Below, piece after piece: positions 11,690 to 23,673 of a DNA stretch of 64,000 bases. Every line of letters starts with the position of its first letter. The first letter of the stretch is position 1. This DNA is from Sabethes cyaneus. Taxonomy: Eukaryota; Arthropoda; Insecta; Diptera; Culicidae. The notes under the pieces are model-generated. The model saw only the letters and a list, made by a program, of their open reading frames with translations, searched no databases and was not told the origin of the DNA. Location of the stretch: positions 177,850,411 through 177,914,410 of the forward strand of contig NC_071354.1 of assembly GCF_943734655.1 (NCBI RefSeq), read 5' to 3'. The position numbers were made by a program, and so were the translations under genes.

Positions 11690-11889
11690 TATTAGTCGGA
11701 ATATAAGCAATCTTAGTGGAGACGTGGCAACCAACCCTGGTGGAAACTAAGGTCGTATATCGACAGGCAAGCAGGCCCTGTCTTGTCTCGGCATTATACG
11801 ATGGTAGCCCCATCATGAGACTCGGCAGCATAGCCTTAGTAGGGCAAGCTTTTTATGTCTAAAATATTACGAAAAATCAAGAAAATTCA

Positions 11890-13330
11890 ACTCGAAATAT
11901 TTAGCATGGACAAAGGCGATGAAACAAGGATTTGGAATGGATGCTTCCTACCAGGAATTGTAAATCACTAAATTTCGTGGATGGTGACAGGATGTTGCTC
12001 GTTCAGTTAGAACCGCAAAAGTTCGACATTGTGGCACTATTTGCAATGACGGCACCGCACGACCTCTTTTCCACTTACAGAACTGCCCGTAGCTGAATGC
12101 GTGAAAATTATTTCCGACATATTTCTGTCTTTTGCACTCTTTAACAAATCGCTATTCTGCTTCACGCATACTCGAAACTAATGTAGGTGTCTCCACTGCG
12201 GCGCCGTCATAGCGAATAGGAGATCTGTCGCAAAGGTCGGAAGGTGTGGGGGATCCGTGGCGGTAAGGCCCAATTTTGCCAGAACGGTAGAGCAACTTAT
12301 GAGCTGGGAACGAAATTCGTAGTGATGGGCAGAATGCAAGATCGCGAGAGGATATGTGTGCTGAGGATAACAGGCCGCTTCTTCATCTACACCATCATAA
12401 ACGTGCACTGGCCACCCGAAGGTAGACCCGACGACGAGAAAAAAGCGTTCTGTGTCCAGCTGGCGGCAACATACGATAGCTGCTCGCCACGGGATATCAT
12501 CGTCACTGGGGACATGAACGCTCAGATCGACAGGGAAGCAATGTATAGTGATAACGGCCAGCGATGCATCAACTTTGCAGCTTCCCGAGGGTTGGGGATC
12601 AGAAACACATTCTTTCCCCGCATACATCTACAAAACCACCAGGAGATCACCTGACCAACTAACATTGAACCTAATCGACCATATTCTCATCGAAGACCGG
12701 GTTTTCTCGACTCGAGCATCACCAACGTACGCTCCTTACGGGTTACGGATATCGACTCAGATTACCTAGCAGCAGTTCACGTGCGCTCAAAATTATCGAC
12801 GGCATATACCTCACGACAAAGCCACCCCCCTCGGTTAAATATTCGGTAATTAGACAACCCGCAAGGTGCTGAGAACTACGCGCGTACTATGCGCCTTCCT
12901 CTGTGGCCAGGTACTTCGACCCTCGAGGATTAATGGAGCAGGATACGTTCGGCCATCAGTGAGGCCGCAAAACCCCAGAAGGAGAGCTAGAACCACTATT
13001 TCCGGCTAGTGAGATGCACAAGTTCTATGAAAAGGTTAACCAATCTCGTAAAGAATACATAAAGAGGCCTGACATGTGCAGGAACGAGCAGGGAAACCTG
13101 GCCACAAACGAGCGCGAGGTGGTTGATGAGTGGAAGCAGTTCTTTGATAGGGATCTCAATTGCTGATATAGCAAAAGGAAATGGAGCAAAAATCAACGTA
13201 TGACAGCCTAGGGGCGTTTCGACTTCCGATCTCAAAGAGATCCGGCGAGAAATCGGTCAGCTGAAGAATAGAACCGCCGAAAAGGACCGACTCTCGACAA
13301 AAATGGCCAAGAACCATTAAGAAGGGCACT
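11890..13330 (+). pseudogene. RTE-like LINE remnant, endonuclease and linker
   Basis: The clearest part (12244-12770) encodes an AP-endonuclease-type segment: RICVLRITGRFFIYTIINVH..., a catalytic-type GDMNAQI motif, and DNGQRCINFAASRGLGIRNTFF. After a frameshift it reads NLIDHILIEDRVFS. Further on, 12990-13150 reads YEKVNQSRKEYIKRPDMCRN-type linker. Frameshifts and stops break it throughout. The order of pieces, compared with 42400-43740, suggests deletions or rearrangement. It is not functional. Confidence 0.6.
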
Positions 13331-13391
13331 TCACTGAATAATGTCATGCATCAGACTCACCGTTCTCTCGAAATGCTACATTTCGTCATAG

Positions 13392-13614
13392 AATCTCGCA
13401 CCAGTCATTTTGACTGGTGCTGGTATAAATGGCAAAAACAAAAATTATATTTGTTACTAATATATATAAAGTAACATTAAGTTCATAAAATGTATTCTCT
13501 ACTTCTAGCTACAAAAGTCATAACAAAGTTTCTAAAAGCAAATGTTATATGTTGTAGAAATTTCAAATTGAAATTGCACGACCAGTCAAAATGACTGGTC
13601 TGGTATATCTAGTG
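13392..13614. repeat. twice-repeated short hairpin ACCAGTCA...TGACTGGT
   Basis: The palindrome ACCAGTCATTTTGACTGGT occurs at about 13394-13413 and, as ACCAGTCAAAATGACTGGT, at about 13581-13600. Each is followed by CTGGTATA. The second copy forms the subterminal part of the TTAA-flanked end at 13614. The spacer is AT-rich. Confidence 0.5.
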
Positions 13615-13619
13615 TTAAA

Positions 13620-14150
13620 TACGCATTACAGGCCTAAAAGAAAACATCGGATACGTAGACCAGAATCAGCAGAACGGTTGGTTTGACGACGAATGTATTC
13701 GTAGATGGAGAACGCTGCAAGGCGGGCGTCAAAAATACGCAGCTGAACTAATCAAAACGTGAAACGACATATACTGTAGAAAACCAGCAAACCCAAACCC
13801 TAAATGAACAGGAGAATGCGTTCTCCGGAAACGCGAAAGTTCTAACAGAAACTGGATGCATCAGGCAAAGCTTTGTGCTGCAAGCCGGAATGGGTCAGTA
13901 GAACGGCAGTGTGACCTGAAGGTAGAAGTAGCACTTCGACGCGAGCACCTGAGTAGCATCCAAGCAGAGAGCCATGGCGACGGGGTCGGCAATTTTGATA
14001 ATGCTTGAAACGTAGAAGAGGTCCCAGCCGCAATGGTAGTCGAAGTTAAGTACGACGACTCTCACCAATTGCGAACTTATTTGTGGGATGTTATAGAATC
14101 GGCTTCGTTGAAAGATGGATGATGACGGGCTAAATATATACGCTGCAGTC
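13620..14150 (+). pseudogene. second RTE-like LINE linker remnant
   Basis: Scattered frames read NGWFDDECIR-like and RRWRTLQGGRQKYAAELIK-like text, corresponding to the stretch between endonuclease and RT in the RTE-like element. It lies downstream of a segment that should follow it in an intact element, so the locus is rearranged. Confidence 0.35.
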
Positions 14151-14448
14151 AGGGCTGTCCTGCGATCAGTGCATCTATTTTGCCTATTTACTGTAACACC
14201 TTAGCCAAGCAAAATTCGAAAATGGTATGTATGGGGCTTTACAGAGTCAAATAATATCCATAAAATTGCTGAATTAAGTATTGCTCTATCTTAAGCAATT
14301 ACGGCACACTCCCAGTTCACACTGAGCGCTCTTGGTGCACCATTTCCTTTTGGATGTCCTTTAGGACTGCATAACAATGTTCCACAAACTCGGTCCATGA
14401 CTGTCCGTCTCAGTTTCTCGAATGCCCTACACTTTTCAGATGCTCCAC

Positions 14449-14578
14449 TTTTGAGTTTCGTAAACAAAACACAGCTTGAGAAAAACGAAAAAGAAGAAGA
14501 AAATATGCCTGAAAAAATAAAATTTTGTCTTGTTTTTCTTTTTTCTCTGGCTGTGTTTTATTTACAAACCTCAAAAGT
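14449..14578. repeat. inverted repeat (fold-back)
   Basis: CTTTTGAGTTTCGTAAACAA pairs imperfectly with TTTATTTACAAACCTCAAAAG. The arms of about 50 nt continue through ACACAGC / GCTGTGT and an A/G-rich run against a T/C-rich run. No coding function or target duplication is clear. Confidence 0.45.
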
Positions 14579-15049
14579 TATAAAAGTCTTTGCAAAGCTA
14601 CAAACAAAAAAAAGTTTGTTCCAATATGTTGTGTAGTTTCTGAGAAAAAGGTACATAAAGTTTGAATATCGTGGTTTTCCAGGAGCGGCGTTTTATTTCG
14701 CCGAAGTTGTTCCACGCCGCACTGGAATGCTTATGTGTATGATCGTTTTTCGGCCACTTCCCGTGGCCGGATCATTACAAATTTAGTATCAAAATAAGCG
14801 GAAAAGACTGTAGAATCTAAAAAAAAAATTAGGGTTTTTCAAAATATTTAGTCGTTCATGTCCCCTTAAATTGAAAATTTGAAATGAAAAGTTTGGAATG
14901 TATATTAAAGCTTTTTGCTGTGAAGGGGGGGAGGGGTTACTTTGTGAGGAACGTGGAGATGTAACAATGTGACAAAGGGGGGAAGGGGGGGGGGGGGGTT
15001 AATTTTGGTCAAAATTTACGTGACGTACTAAATGGACGTCGCCCAAACG
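14579..15049. other. spacer with poly-G tracts
   Basis: No gene is seen. Runs of G at 14925-14998 lie in AT-rich sequence, including an 11-12 base G run that may be prone to sequencing error. Confidence 0.4.
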
Positions 15050-15707
15050 GAATCGAAAGGAACACCATTTGTACGGGGTTGTTGTCCGGCATTCTCACAA
15101 CATGTCCTGCCCATTGTACCTTTCCAGCTTTAGCAACTTTCTGAATACTAGGTTCACTGAAGAGCTGCACCAGCTTGTGGCTCATCTTCTTCTCCCTGCA
15201 CTGTCCTCATATACCACGCCAGAGATGGTCCTAAACACACATCGTTCATAAACGGCCAGTGCATTCAAGTCTCCGTCGAGCATTGTCAACGTTTCGTGCC
15301 CATACAGGACTGCCGGGCTTGGTAGTGATTTGTACATGATACATTTGGTACGGAAGAGAAGAGCTTGCCAGACCTTAAGGTCTTTTGGGTTCCGTAGTAA
15401 GCACGACTTCTGGCAAGAATGCGTCTGCGTATCACTTCGCTGCAGTTGTTATCGGACGTCATCAACGACCCGAGAAATACAGTCCGCCACCTCAAACTCG
15501 TCTCCGTCGACTACCACACTATTGCCTATGCGAGGTCGATCGCGCTCGGTTCCACCTGCCAACAGATACTTGGTTTTAGACGTACTCACCACTAATCTAA
15601 CCTTCACTGGTTCATGTTTCAGCTTGGTATATTGCTCAACAATCGCCTGAAAGGTCCTTAAGACAATGGCCACGTCGTCAGCGAAACAGATAAGTTGTTT
15701 AGTTTTA

Positions 15708-17777
15708 GGGTGATTGATCGTGGTTCGGCCTATTCTCACTGTTTCACATAGCACACATGGACTAATGCACGTATATCTACAAAATCACAATGTTTTTCGA
15801 AACAAAATTAGAATGTTTAGGAAGAATAACTAAAGACGATTCTATTTCTTAATTTAGAAGAAACTTTAGAGGGCCAGTTGAATTATAATTTGATTTTTAA
15901 TGACAGTCAAATTATGATCCTGGTTCGGCCTATGTTGATCGTGGTTCGGCCCATCGATGATCTTGGTTCGGCCTATTCCAATAAAAAGTTTCTGAAACGA
16001 ATGTTTTTATATATTAACCAATAATAAATGGTATAAGCTTACTTTTGGTGCCTAATATAGTATCTCACTTCAATTTATCTACCTAGCAGTGTTAAATGAG
16101 CTTGTACATGGTCAATATTCTAACTATTTTGGGTTATATAAATTCAGATAATTTTTTACTTTCTTCGGAAGCATTACAAATAGTACAGATGTATTTTTGG
16201 GTAAATCTAGTATCTTTTTTCACTTTATCTACCTAGCAGTGTTAAATAAGTTAACTTTCTCCTCCCACTTGACCTCAAGGTACAACACTGATTCAACAAG
16301 CCAGGCGTCGCATGTTATAATTTCGACTGGAAGAGGCTGTAAGACTCGATAGGATCGAAGCACTAGTCTCGCAATTTTCCTGTATTTTAACAGGTGCCTT
16401 CGAAGAAAGACAGAATTTACATTTAATTTCAGCATGTTTTCAAATAGATCAGTGAAAATAGCTGCTTTTGAAATCACAACTGTGTTAACAAATAACCGGT
16501 CATACACCGACGATAGTCGTTGGTTTTTGCCCTAATTCAGGGACAACAAATAATCCTAAATTCCTATCGTTAAAAGAATAGAAATTGGCGAACCGAAATA
16601 CTTTTGAAAAATTCAAAAGGTAAAGCATACTTTTATTAAAAATTATTTACGAGCGTCTTAGTAGAACTCACGAAATATCGCGAACTAATTGAAAATGAAT
16701 TTCTTTTAATTCTACTATAATTTCTGCAGAAATTTGCCACGCTGATGAAGGTTGCAAGTCGTAACCGAAAAACGCGTATGAAAGTCAAATTATAGTAGAA
16801 CTAAAAGGAATTCATTTCCAACTAGTTCGTAATACTATACTTTTATTGATTTTTCGGTAGAGTTCCCACAATCATGCATTTTTTTCCAGATAGTATTTTT
16901 CTGGATTGATGAGTAAATTTGCTTACATTAGCATGAAAAAATATTTATTTTTCAATACTTGGCTCAACAGCTATGAATTTTTAAAATAGGGGGTGTACAT
17001 GAAAATCGGGAAATTTCCATTAGAGTTTTCTAGGAAAACACGATACCATGAATTTTTTAAATATTGTTTCATGCACAAGCCCTGAAGTCGTGTACAAGGT
17101 TGCATAAAATTCTGAAACATTACAATCCAGTTTGTACGCTTCTTTGGAAAAAATACCCTCATATTTATTGTTAAGAAAAACTCAATTTTAGGATGCTAAT
17201 AATTTTGTTTCTGAAATGCATGAAATAATAAAATATGGCATAAAACACAACATTTAGATTTAACACAAGTGGTACGTACAGCCAGAAATTGGTTAAAACG
17301 TGGGCGAAGCGCGGCGCCACTAGCGGCGATTCAGTGAAGCTGATAGACCGAACCACGATCATTTGTAGGCCGAACTAAGATCAAAAAATTAAAATCGTAT
17401 TTTCTCAATAAGTCGTAATCTCGGTTTTTGTTTGGAATAAAACGGTCCAATAATGGAAGAATATAGTTGAATCTATATTTTAAAATTGTTTTCAACCAAT
17501 ACTTCACAGACTAAAACACTTTCTAGGCGTTTAAAAAGAGAGCTTTGATGACGACATTAGAAGCCGCTTTTACATATCTTATAAATTTAATTATTTGAGC
17601 TAGTTACATTAATTTTTATGGCAAATAAATGAAGGCAATGCATAGGAAAATATTATAAGCTGCTTATAAAATTATTTTACCTTTAAATCTGTAAATATTT
17701 GATGAATTAGCGATGATTATGCTAATGGGCCGAACCAGGATCAGTTTTTGCATAGGCCGAACCACGATCAATAACCC
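15708..17777. mobile_element. 2.07-kb TA-flanked non-autonomous element with GATCGTGGTTCGGCC repeats
   Basis: Ends GGGTGATTGATCGTGGTTCG and (inverted) GGGTTATTGATCGTGGTTCG are flanked by TA (15706-15707, 17778-17779). The word GATC(G/C)TGGTTCGGCC is repeated inside each end, at about 15917-15975 on the left and, inverted, at about 17344-17380 and 17727-17765. The interior is AT-rich and holds a 43-nt-arm palindrome at 16681-16829. No transposase frame is seen. The insertion point in a LINE reading frame defines the ends well. Confidence 0.75.
16681..16829. repeat. inverted repeat inside the 2-kb element
   Basis: CGAACTAATTGAAAATGAAT (16681 on) pairs with ATTCATTTCCAACTAGTTCG (ending 16829). 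The arms, about 43 nt long with four or five mismatches, close with ACTATAATTT / AAATTATAGT around a loop of about 60 nt. It may be a small MITE nested in the larger element. Confidence 0.55.
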
Positions 17778-19436
17778 TATTGAAAATCGCACACCGCATG
17801 CTGAAACCCGCACGTTTCATATATAACACCTTCAAGCGCGAACCCGCCAAACATCGTCACAGCATTGTACACCATCCATCGCGGCCTTAACCAGTCTTGT
17901 CAGCTTCCCGGGAAAGCCGTTTTCGTCCATAATTTTCCAGAGGTCCTCACGGTCGATAGTATCGTTGGTGGTGCCATGGGATTTTGTACTCGCGACAGTT
18001 TTGCAGGGTTTGTTGCAACATAAAGATTCGGTCTGTTGTCGATCACCCGTCCACAAAACCGACTTGATAACTTCCCACGACGTTACTTGCTAGTAACGAG
18101 AGACGTCGAAAGATGATCTGAGAATGCACGTTATAGGCATCAGTGATGAGAATGGTGATTGTTCGATAGTAGGATTACATTCCAACTTGTCCCCTTTCTT
18201 GTATATTGGGTATATTACCCCCCCTCCCCCCTGCACTCACTCCAGCAGCTATTTTGTTTCCCAGATATACTGACTATTACCCGGTGCAGACAGGGTAGCC
18301 AATCTATTCGGGCCCATCTTGATATGCTCCACTGCCATCTTTGCCAGCTGCCTTGTTGTTCTTGAGTTGCTTGATGGCTTCAATCGCTTCACCTATTGTG
18401 GGGGCCGCCGTACTGATATAGCCATTCTCCTTGCTGCCTTGATATTCCGTCTCCGTGCCATTCAGGTTGCTCATGGTAGTGCTACTTCCACCTTTCGATC
18501 ACCCCACGTTCATCCGTCAAGATCTCTGCGTCTTTATCCCGACATGTTTCGGCACATGGCACAAAGCCTTTGCGGGATACATTCAATTTCTTGTAGAATT
18601 TACAATTTTTTTGAGAACGATACAGCTGTTCCATGTGCTCGCACTCCATTCCTTCCAGGCGCCGCTTGTTACCCCGGAAAAACTGGATTTGCTGTCTTCG
18701 TTTCTGTCTATAGCCTTATACGTTTTGGGTTTGGTCTCCTGCTGCAGCATCGACACCCACGCTGCATTCTTCTCATCTAACATTCTTTGGCATTTATCGT
18801 CGAACCAGTCGTTACGTCGAATCTTTTCAGTGAACCCAATGGCACCTTTTGCTACACTGTTGATGGCTCTTTTAAGGCTTCCCAGTACTTCTTGAGAGGA
18901 ACTTCGTTTAGCTCTCCCTCATCCTCAAAACGTGGTCGATTTGCGAGTCCGTCTGTTTTGGTGATCTCCAGATGTACCGATATGGCAGGCTGTGCCGGAA
19001 GTAGGTACTTCGTATGGTCGTATTTCTGGAGCCGGTGAAGTTAATGAGTCGAGGGTCGTTTTCGTTCGTAAATAGGTGTGCGCTGAACTTTCTGATAACC
19101 ATTCTGAATTCCTTCCTGGCCAACCTAAGCATTGAGGTCTCTGATGACGATTTTGACGTCATGTTTTGGACAGTTGTCGTATTCACGTTCAAGCTGCGTC
19201 TAAAAAGTGTTCCTGTCGTCTTCATCTCTTTCTAGGTGTGGGCTATGCACGTTGATAACGCTGATGTTGAAGAAACGGCCTCTAATCCTCTACATGCATA
19301 TACGGTTGTCGATTGGCGACCATCCAATCACGCGCTTTTGCGTGTCACCCATATTAATAAAAGGCGTGCCCAGTTCGTGTGTATTGCCGCAGCTCTAATT
19401 AATGCTGTATCTATTTCTTCCAGCACACCTCTTGCA

Positions 19437-19660
19437 TTGGCGGAACTAGGGGGAGCTAGGGGTGGCTAAGCCCCCCTAGGATTGATTTAGCCCCCCTAGA
19501 AAAATTGACTTGGCCGACCAATAAAACGGTCGGAAAAAATTCCGGGGCTATAGCGCCCCCTAGAAATGAGCGCTAGTTTCGCCAATGACCTCTTGTGGCG
19601 CTACAATCTCGAATTTGCGGGCTCCCTCAATAAGCTGGAAAGAATGCGGCACCTGAAACT
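19437..19660 (+). repeat. dispersed repeat, CTAGGGGG / GCCCCCCTAG type
   Basis: C-run and G-run words (GGAACTAGGGGGAGCTAGGG, TTTAGCCCCCCTAG) are followed by GGTCGGAAAAAATTCCGG and GCGCCCCCTAGAAATGAGCG. Related sequence is at about 7045-7115 and 3711-3790. Function and class are unknown. Confidence 0.4.
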
Positions 19661-20262
19661 AAATGAAAAAGAAACCTAATGCAACCTGATACGGCTATGT
19701 ATATTTCTTCGCCTAGGACTTTCGGGCTTCATCTTCATCACCCAAGTAACAATCCAATCGCAAATTGGTCTTATTCATTTCTTATAGTAGTTTTATCAGA
19801 GCATTGCCAAGTGTATCAGGTTTATAATGTTTTTCCTCAAGTAAATTTTATCTTATTTGATTAGCATTTCTGAAGTATGACTGAAGGAGACTTGAAGAAA
19901 CACTCATAAAACTGTATTATCAATAAGTGTAATTCACCTCATAAGCGCCTCATCATAGTCATTAGGATTATACTTTATCTGTTGGCTATAATAATAAATA
20001 ATGAATAATAAATAATAAATAATAAGAGGCTGGGTACCACTATGGTAGTTTATTTTACGGCCTATCTAGCCGTTTATGCGTTTACCATCCAAGGTTTCAG
20101 AAAGATCAATTTGACTTATCAAGATAACGATGGATGGGATCCACTGTGCTGTCAGTGGTGTATTATCTGGACCCATTCGAATCTCTTAGGGGACTTCTAC
20201 AAAGTGGTGGTCTTTTCTCTTCTCTATACGCATTGCACGAAAGTGCAATAAGGCGAGCATAG
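19661..20262. other. AT-rich spacer, short AATAAT run
   Basis: Positions about 19992-20020 are a (AATAATAAAT)-like microsatellite. Nothing else is recognised. Confidence 0.4.
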
Positions 20263-20420
20263 GGGGCACGATATACAACGATAGCAGATATGATTGGATT
20301 GAAGATAAATATATCTAAAACAAAGTCTGACCGCGACAGGGCCTGCATAGGTAGTATTCTAGTAATCGACAAGGACAAGTTTGAGATAGTCACGGAGTTT
20401 TCGTTTGCACTATTAACTGA
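20263..20420 (+). pseudogene. small RTE-like RT fragment
   Basis: The plus strand reads MIGLKINISKTKSDRDRAC and then IGSILVIDKDKFEIV. This matches the KINTAKTK..., then LGS/VVDGDEFE region downstream of the catalytic Asp pair in RTE-like elements (compare 15449-15754 minus). It is an isolated piece. Confidence 0.45.
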
Positions 20421-21059
20421 ATGAATTGAACCACTTGCGTGGGTTCGATCGATTGTAAGATTGGTGATGTTGTCACACAGTTCACATGGGGTCGCTCTCC
20501 CAACTAATACTCTCTTCGCTCAGCTCAGCGTATTCGACTACAATGTATTAGTTCGCGTCGCGACGCACGTAGTGAGCCACGTTTATGCCTCTCTTTCGCC
20601 TCTGCGTCGTTCTTGTGCCATATCATCAAAGGCAGCCAGTTTTTAGGTACCCCGCAGCTTGCTTGCGGACCAGGTGGCCAGGTAGTGCGGTATCTCCGCA
20701 AGTCGCTGAACAACGACTGCGCGAATGTAAATATACACAAATCCCGCCTTAGGGATGGTGTTCCGACGTTGACATGCATGCATACGAGTATACGACCACG
20801 CACGCTTTGTTGTTATTTGTAGTTGCTCGGTTGATTGGAAGAAATTTTCTTTTTGTGAAATACGAAAAAATGATTTTTTAGAATATTGTTGAATACATTT
20901 TAGCACAGACTAAATTTTAGTCTAACCGAGAACAAATTGGAAATGATTTTTTTTTTCTCGGTTATTCGGGAGTTCTACTAAAAGGCTCGGAAATAATTTT
21001 AATTATTCTGATTTTAGACTAGGAATGCTAAATTTTATTTTGTACTAATTAACACATTC
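20421..21059. other. intergenic sequence, no gene
   Basis: A CG-rich stretch (20480-20810) carries open frames on both strands without domain similarity. The region 20820-21050 is AT-rich. Confidence 0.4.
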
Positions 21060-21228
21060 ACCCATATTCTGTATTTCGAACGAGTTGAAATATTTCGATC
21101 GACTTGGCAAATATTTCGTTCGAATTGTTTTTTTTCATATGAAGATCTTTCGTTCGAACCGCTGTTTTTTCGACCGAAATGTCAGTTTCGAACGAAACAT
21201 AAACTCTTTCGAAATACAGAATAGGGGT
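21060..21228. mobile_element. MITE with ACCC(A/C)TATTCTGTATTTCGAA ends
   Basis: 21-nt inverted ends (one mismatch) at 21060-21080 and 21208-21228. TTCGAACGA / TCGTTCGAA words are repeated inside. The TATTCTGTA core resembles the ends of the element at 52238-52508. No coding sequence; no clear target duplication. Confidence 0.5.
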
Positions 21229-22217
21229 TATTACCCTCATTATTGCAGGTTCACATGAAACCACCCCATCGACATCTCCATATCGAGCTGCAGTACACGT
21301 CAGTGACAGCATGTCCGGGGCTCAAAATTTGACAGCGTGCCCAAATCAGACTGCTGGCAGTTGAGTGAAACGCAGTGCTGACATGCTATCTCATTTTCGC
21401 ATACACGAGATGCTGGCGGCGAAAACATGGTTGTCTGCCAATGGGGTGCATGAAACTGAGAGAACTGTTTATGCATTTACCTATTTAAATATGTTTTGGT
21501 ATTTTTTGTTTTGTACCAGACTATCATGACCATTTCGTTTTCAAAATAGGATCTTCTGATTTTTGTTCGACAGATTTCGCATGGTGATGGTGATTTTTGT
21601 GCATAAGCATGATCGAATCCGGTTAAACTGATGATTAAATGTAAGATATGCTTCAATATAGGCTTTTCTTTTAAATATCTATAAAAATATTTGAGCTGTA
21701 CTCCAAAATTTTTATTTACTATTTCATAGAAGCTTGAAATTGCTTACCGGTGTTCGATCTAAAATAAGAAAGAATGAAGTGTTGTTCGTCTTTCATAAAG
21801 CAAGATTATATATTTCAAACAAAATCAAACTGGTAAAATTTTACTATCGTTTTATTAATGAAGTGATTGGCGAATCATTCGTTATTTTCATATACGAGTT
21901 CGTCGCTATTTAATGTCTAATATTCAGTTTAGTTCACGATTAGGTAAATATGGATAAAACTGTAATTTCAAAACAAAACAAAAATACAGTCTAAACTGAA
22001 ACATTGCACCCAGCAAAACCGAGTACACAAAAATTTTCCATTTTACATAATCTTCATTTGAATGATTTGGATTTTACACCGGTAAACTACACTTTCATCT
22101 TTTGTTTCTTTCTCAAATACATATTAAATGTGAAACGCAAGGGCGAGTAAAAACAGATAATACAAGTCTACCTTAGTTACAAGTATTTTCTAACCTAGGA
22201 ATGCAGTTCTTAGCGTT
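21229..22217. other. AT-rich region including the probable NCOA5 3' UTR
   Basis: The minus-strand 3' UTR of the NCOA5 orthologue should start at 22217. A minus-strand ATTAAA (near 21910) and AATAAA (near 21851) are plausible polyadenylation signals, giving a 3' UTR of about 300-370 nt. The segment 21405-21450 resembles 26270-26290 plus 26561-26590, so an old repeat is present. Confidence 0.35.
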
Positions 22218-23673
22218 TTAAAATTTTAACGCGCCACCCAAACCGGAAAGCAGCAATGAATCGAGAGCTTTCTGTACTTTGGGGTCATGTAGCAGTTTCG
22301 GTGTAGCGCTGGCAATCGGTGCAACAGAACTGGCCGAAGCCGAAGCCGAAGCAGTGCCCAGATTTGCGGCAGCGCTATTAATGGAAGCTACCGACGCCAC
22401 CGTAAGTCCTCCGAACGAGGAAAATCCGCCACTACTGGTCGTTCGTACTTCCGGCTCGGGTTCCACCGGTTTCGGTTTGGGCGCAATAATGGAAGGTTTG
22501 TTGAGAATGTCCATTATTTTTCGCTGTAAATCTTTTTCACTTTCCTCTTTTGATTTCGCAGTCATCAACTGATTTGCGCTGACGGAATCCATGTCCTCGC
22601 CGAGCTCATATTTGACTTGCATTTCTTTACGCTGATTCAGATATTTAATAAGTCGATCGTACTGGAGTACTGTCAGTTGGCGATTGGCTGCCAGAAGATT
22701 GATCATATTCTGAATGGGTTCCGGATGCTTGTCCTGCAGGGGCGGGGCATTATACATCATGTGAGACGGATTGTTTGCGGATTGCGGATTAGATTGCATC
22801 ATTGCACTTCGATATTTGACCAATTTTTCTCGTTCGGCTCGAAGTTTCTCTTCATAATCTTTGCAAATAAACATAATTGCATCTTCTGTCGGCATGTTGC
22901 GGTGCTCCGCCGGAACTCCGTATAAGACATTTACCGTTATGCTGTTACGTTCCTCATTTTCAGGAGTTATCAAAATGGCATAATAACTGCCACGCGACGC
23001 AATGTTAGATAAAACCTTTCCTATTGGGACATCATCGTTTGGGAAGAGCAAATCTACCGTTAATCCGTTTCTCTTCAGTCTGGCTTCAATATTTTCTGCG
23101 TATGTTCTATAAATAAAGTGACATATGTATAACATATTATCTAATAAATAATTTGATGACCTACGTCAAATCTCTTGAAACAACGATAATCTCACAGTCA
23201 TTGCTTTCCGGTTGCTGCATCGGTACTCCTCCTCCTGGATGTCCTCGCATCATCGGGTCTGGATAACCGCCCATGTCCATCCCGGGATATGCACCGCGAT
23301 ATGCTCCACGGGGGGGAAAAGATTCAGGATAGCCACGATTTCCGTCAATTGGAGATCGATCACGAACCATTTGACCATCCGGCCCGCCTGCAGCACCTCG
23401 AGGAAGAAGCCCTTTTTTCGCTCGGTTATCATTCGCTATCTTCACCGTCAGTTTGCGTCCTTTTAACGATTTACCATTGAGACCTGTTATTGCTTTCTTA
23501 GCAGCCTCTTCGGAAGGAAACTGTACAAACCCGTAACCACGCAGCAAGTTTAGATCCGTATACGGCTCGTAATCCTTGAAAAGTTCTTCCATGTCTTGCC
23601 GGGTTGCTTGCTCACCAAGGCCACCAATGTAAACACGAGAAATAACAGGTTCTGGAACGATACTCGCTGCCAT
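22218..23673 (-). CDS. NCOA5: nuclear receptor coactivator 5 / Neosin orthologue, two exons
   Basis: Exon 1 is 23673-23165 and exon 2 is 23106-22218. The 58-bp intron has donor AC|GTAGGT and acceptor TATAG|AA, and splicing joins ...VVSRDLT to TYAENIEARL in frame. The product is 465 residues. Residues about 11-80 form an RRM with RNP2 VYIGGL and RNP1 RGYGFVQF. A Gly/Pro/Met-rich linker follows, then the NCOA5 anticodon-binding-like domain (CEIIVVSRDLT... AILITPENEERNSITVNVLY, EHRNMPTEDA), a charged helix with KLRAEREKLVKYR, and a low-complexity Ser/Ala tail ending SLLLSGLGGALKF. In animals the family acts in the nucleus as a transcription coregulator and RNA-binding factor. The start is the first ATG after an AT-rich leader. 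No upstream coding exon is needed. Its closest gene neighbour is DMAP1, divergent, 3.9 kb away. Orthology is strong; the function in mosquito is inferred. Confidence 0.93.

Larger units (their letters stand above)
10957..13614. mobile_element. pair of TTAA-flanked inverted termini, piggyBac-like
   Basis: TTAA|CACTAGATATACCAG at 10953-10971 is exactly inverted as CTGGTATATCTAGTG|TTAA at 13600-13618. A 19-bp perfect match with TTAA at both outer edges is the piggyBac target pattern. No piggyBac transposase is readable between them. The interval instead holds two MITEs and RTE-like LINE debris, so these may be the ends of one invaded element or of two separate elements. Confidence 0.4.
15050..19240 (-). 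pseudogene. RTE-like LINE remnant split by a 2-kb element
   Basis: Read on the minus strand, the endonuclease part lies at about 19225-18910 and a linker follows. RT pieces appear at 18056-17830 (REDLWKIMDENGFPGKLTRL), then the catalytic FADDVAIV motif near 15680. The C-terminal thumb (FLGSLMTSDNNCSEVIRRRI) and a RWAGHVVRMPDNNPV-like end lie near 15090. The 15708-17777 insertion separates RT motifs; removing it with one TA rejoins a frame reading IFNKTKQLICFADDV. Many other stops show it was dead anyway. Confidence 0.65.

Noticed and set aside
14925..14998. Poly-G tracts as a regulatory G-quadruplex site
   Set aside because: Isolated homopolymer runs, no gene nearby and possibly sequencing error; nothing supports a function.
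18319..18895. Plus-strand frames of about 150 codons with hydrophobic stretches
   Set aside because: They are antisense to a minus-strand RTE-like LINE remnant.
20640..20705. Possible tRNA (GGTGGCCAGGTAGTGCGG-like stretch)
   Set aside because: No B box or cloverleaf could be formed.
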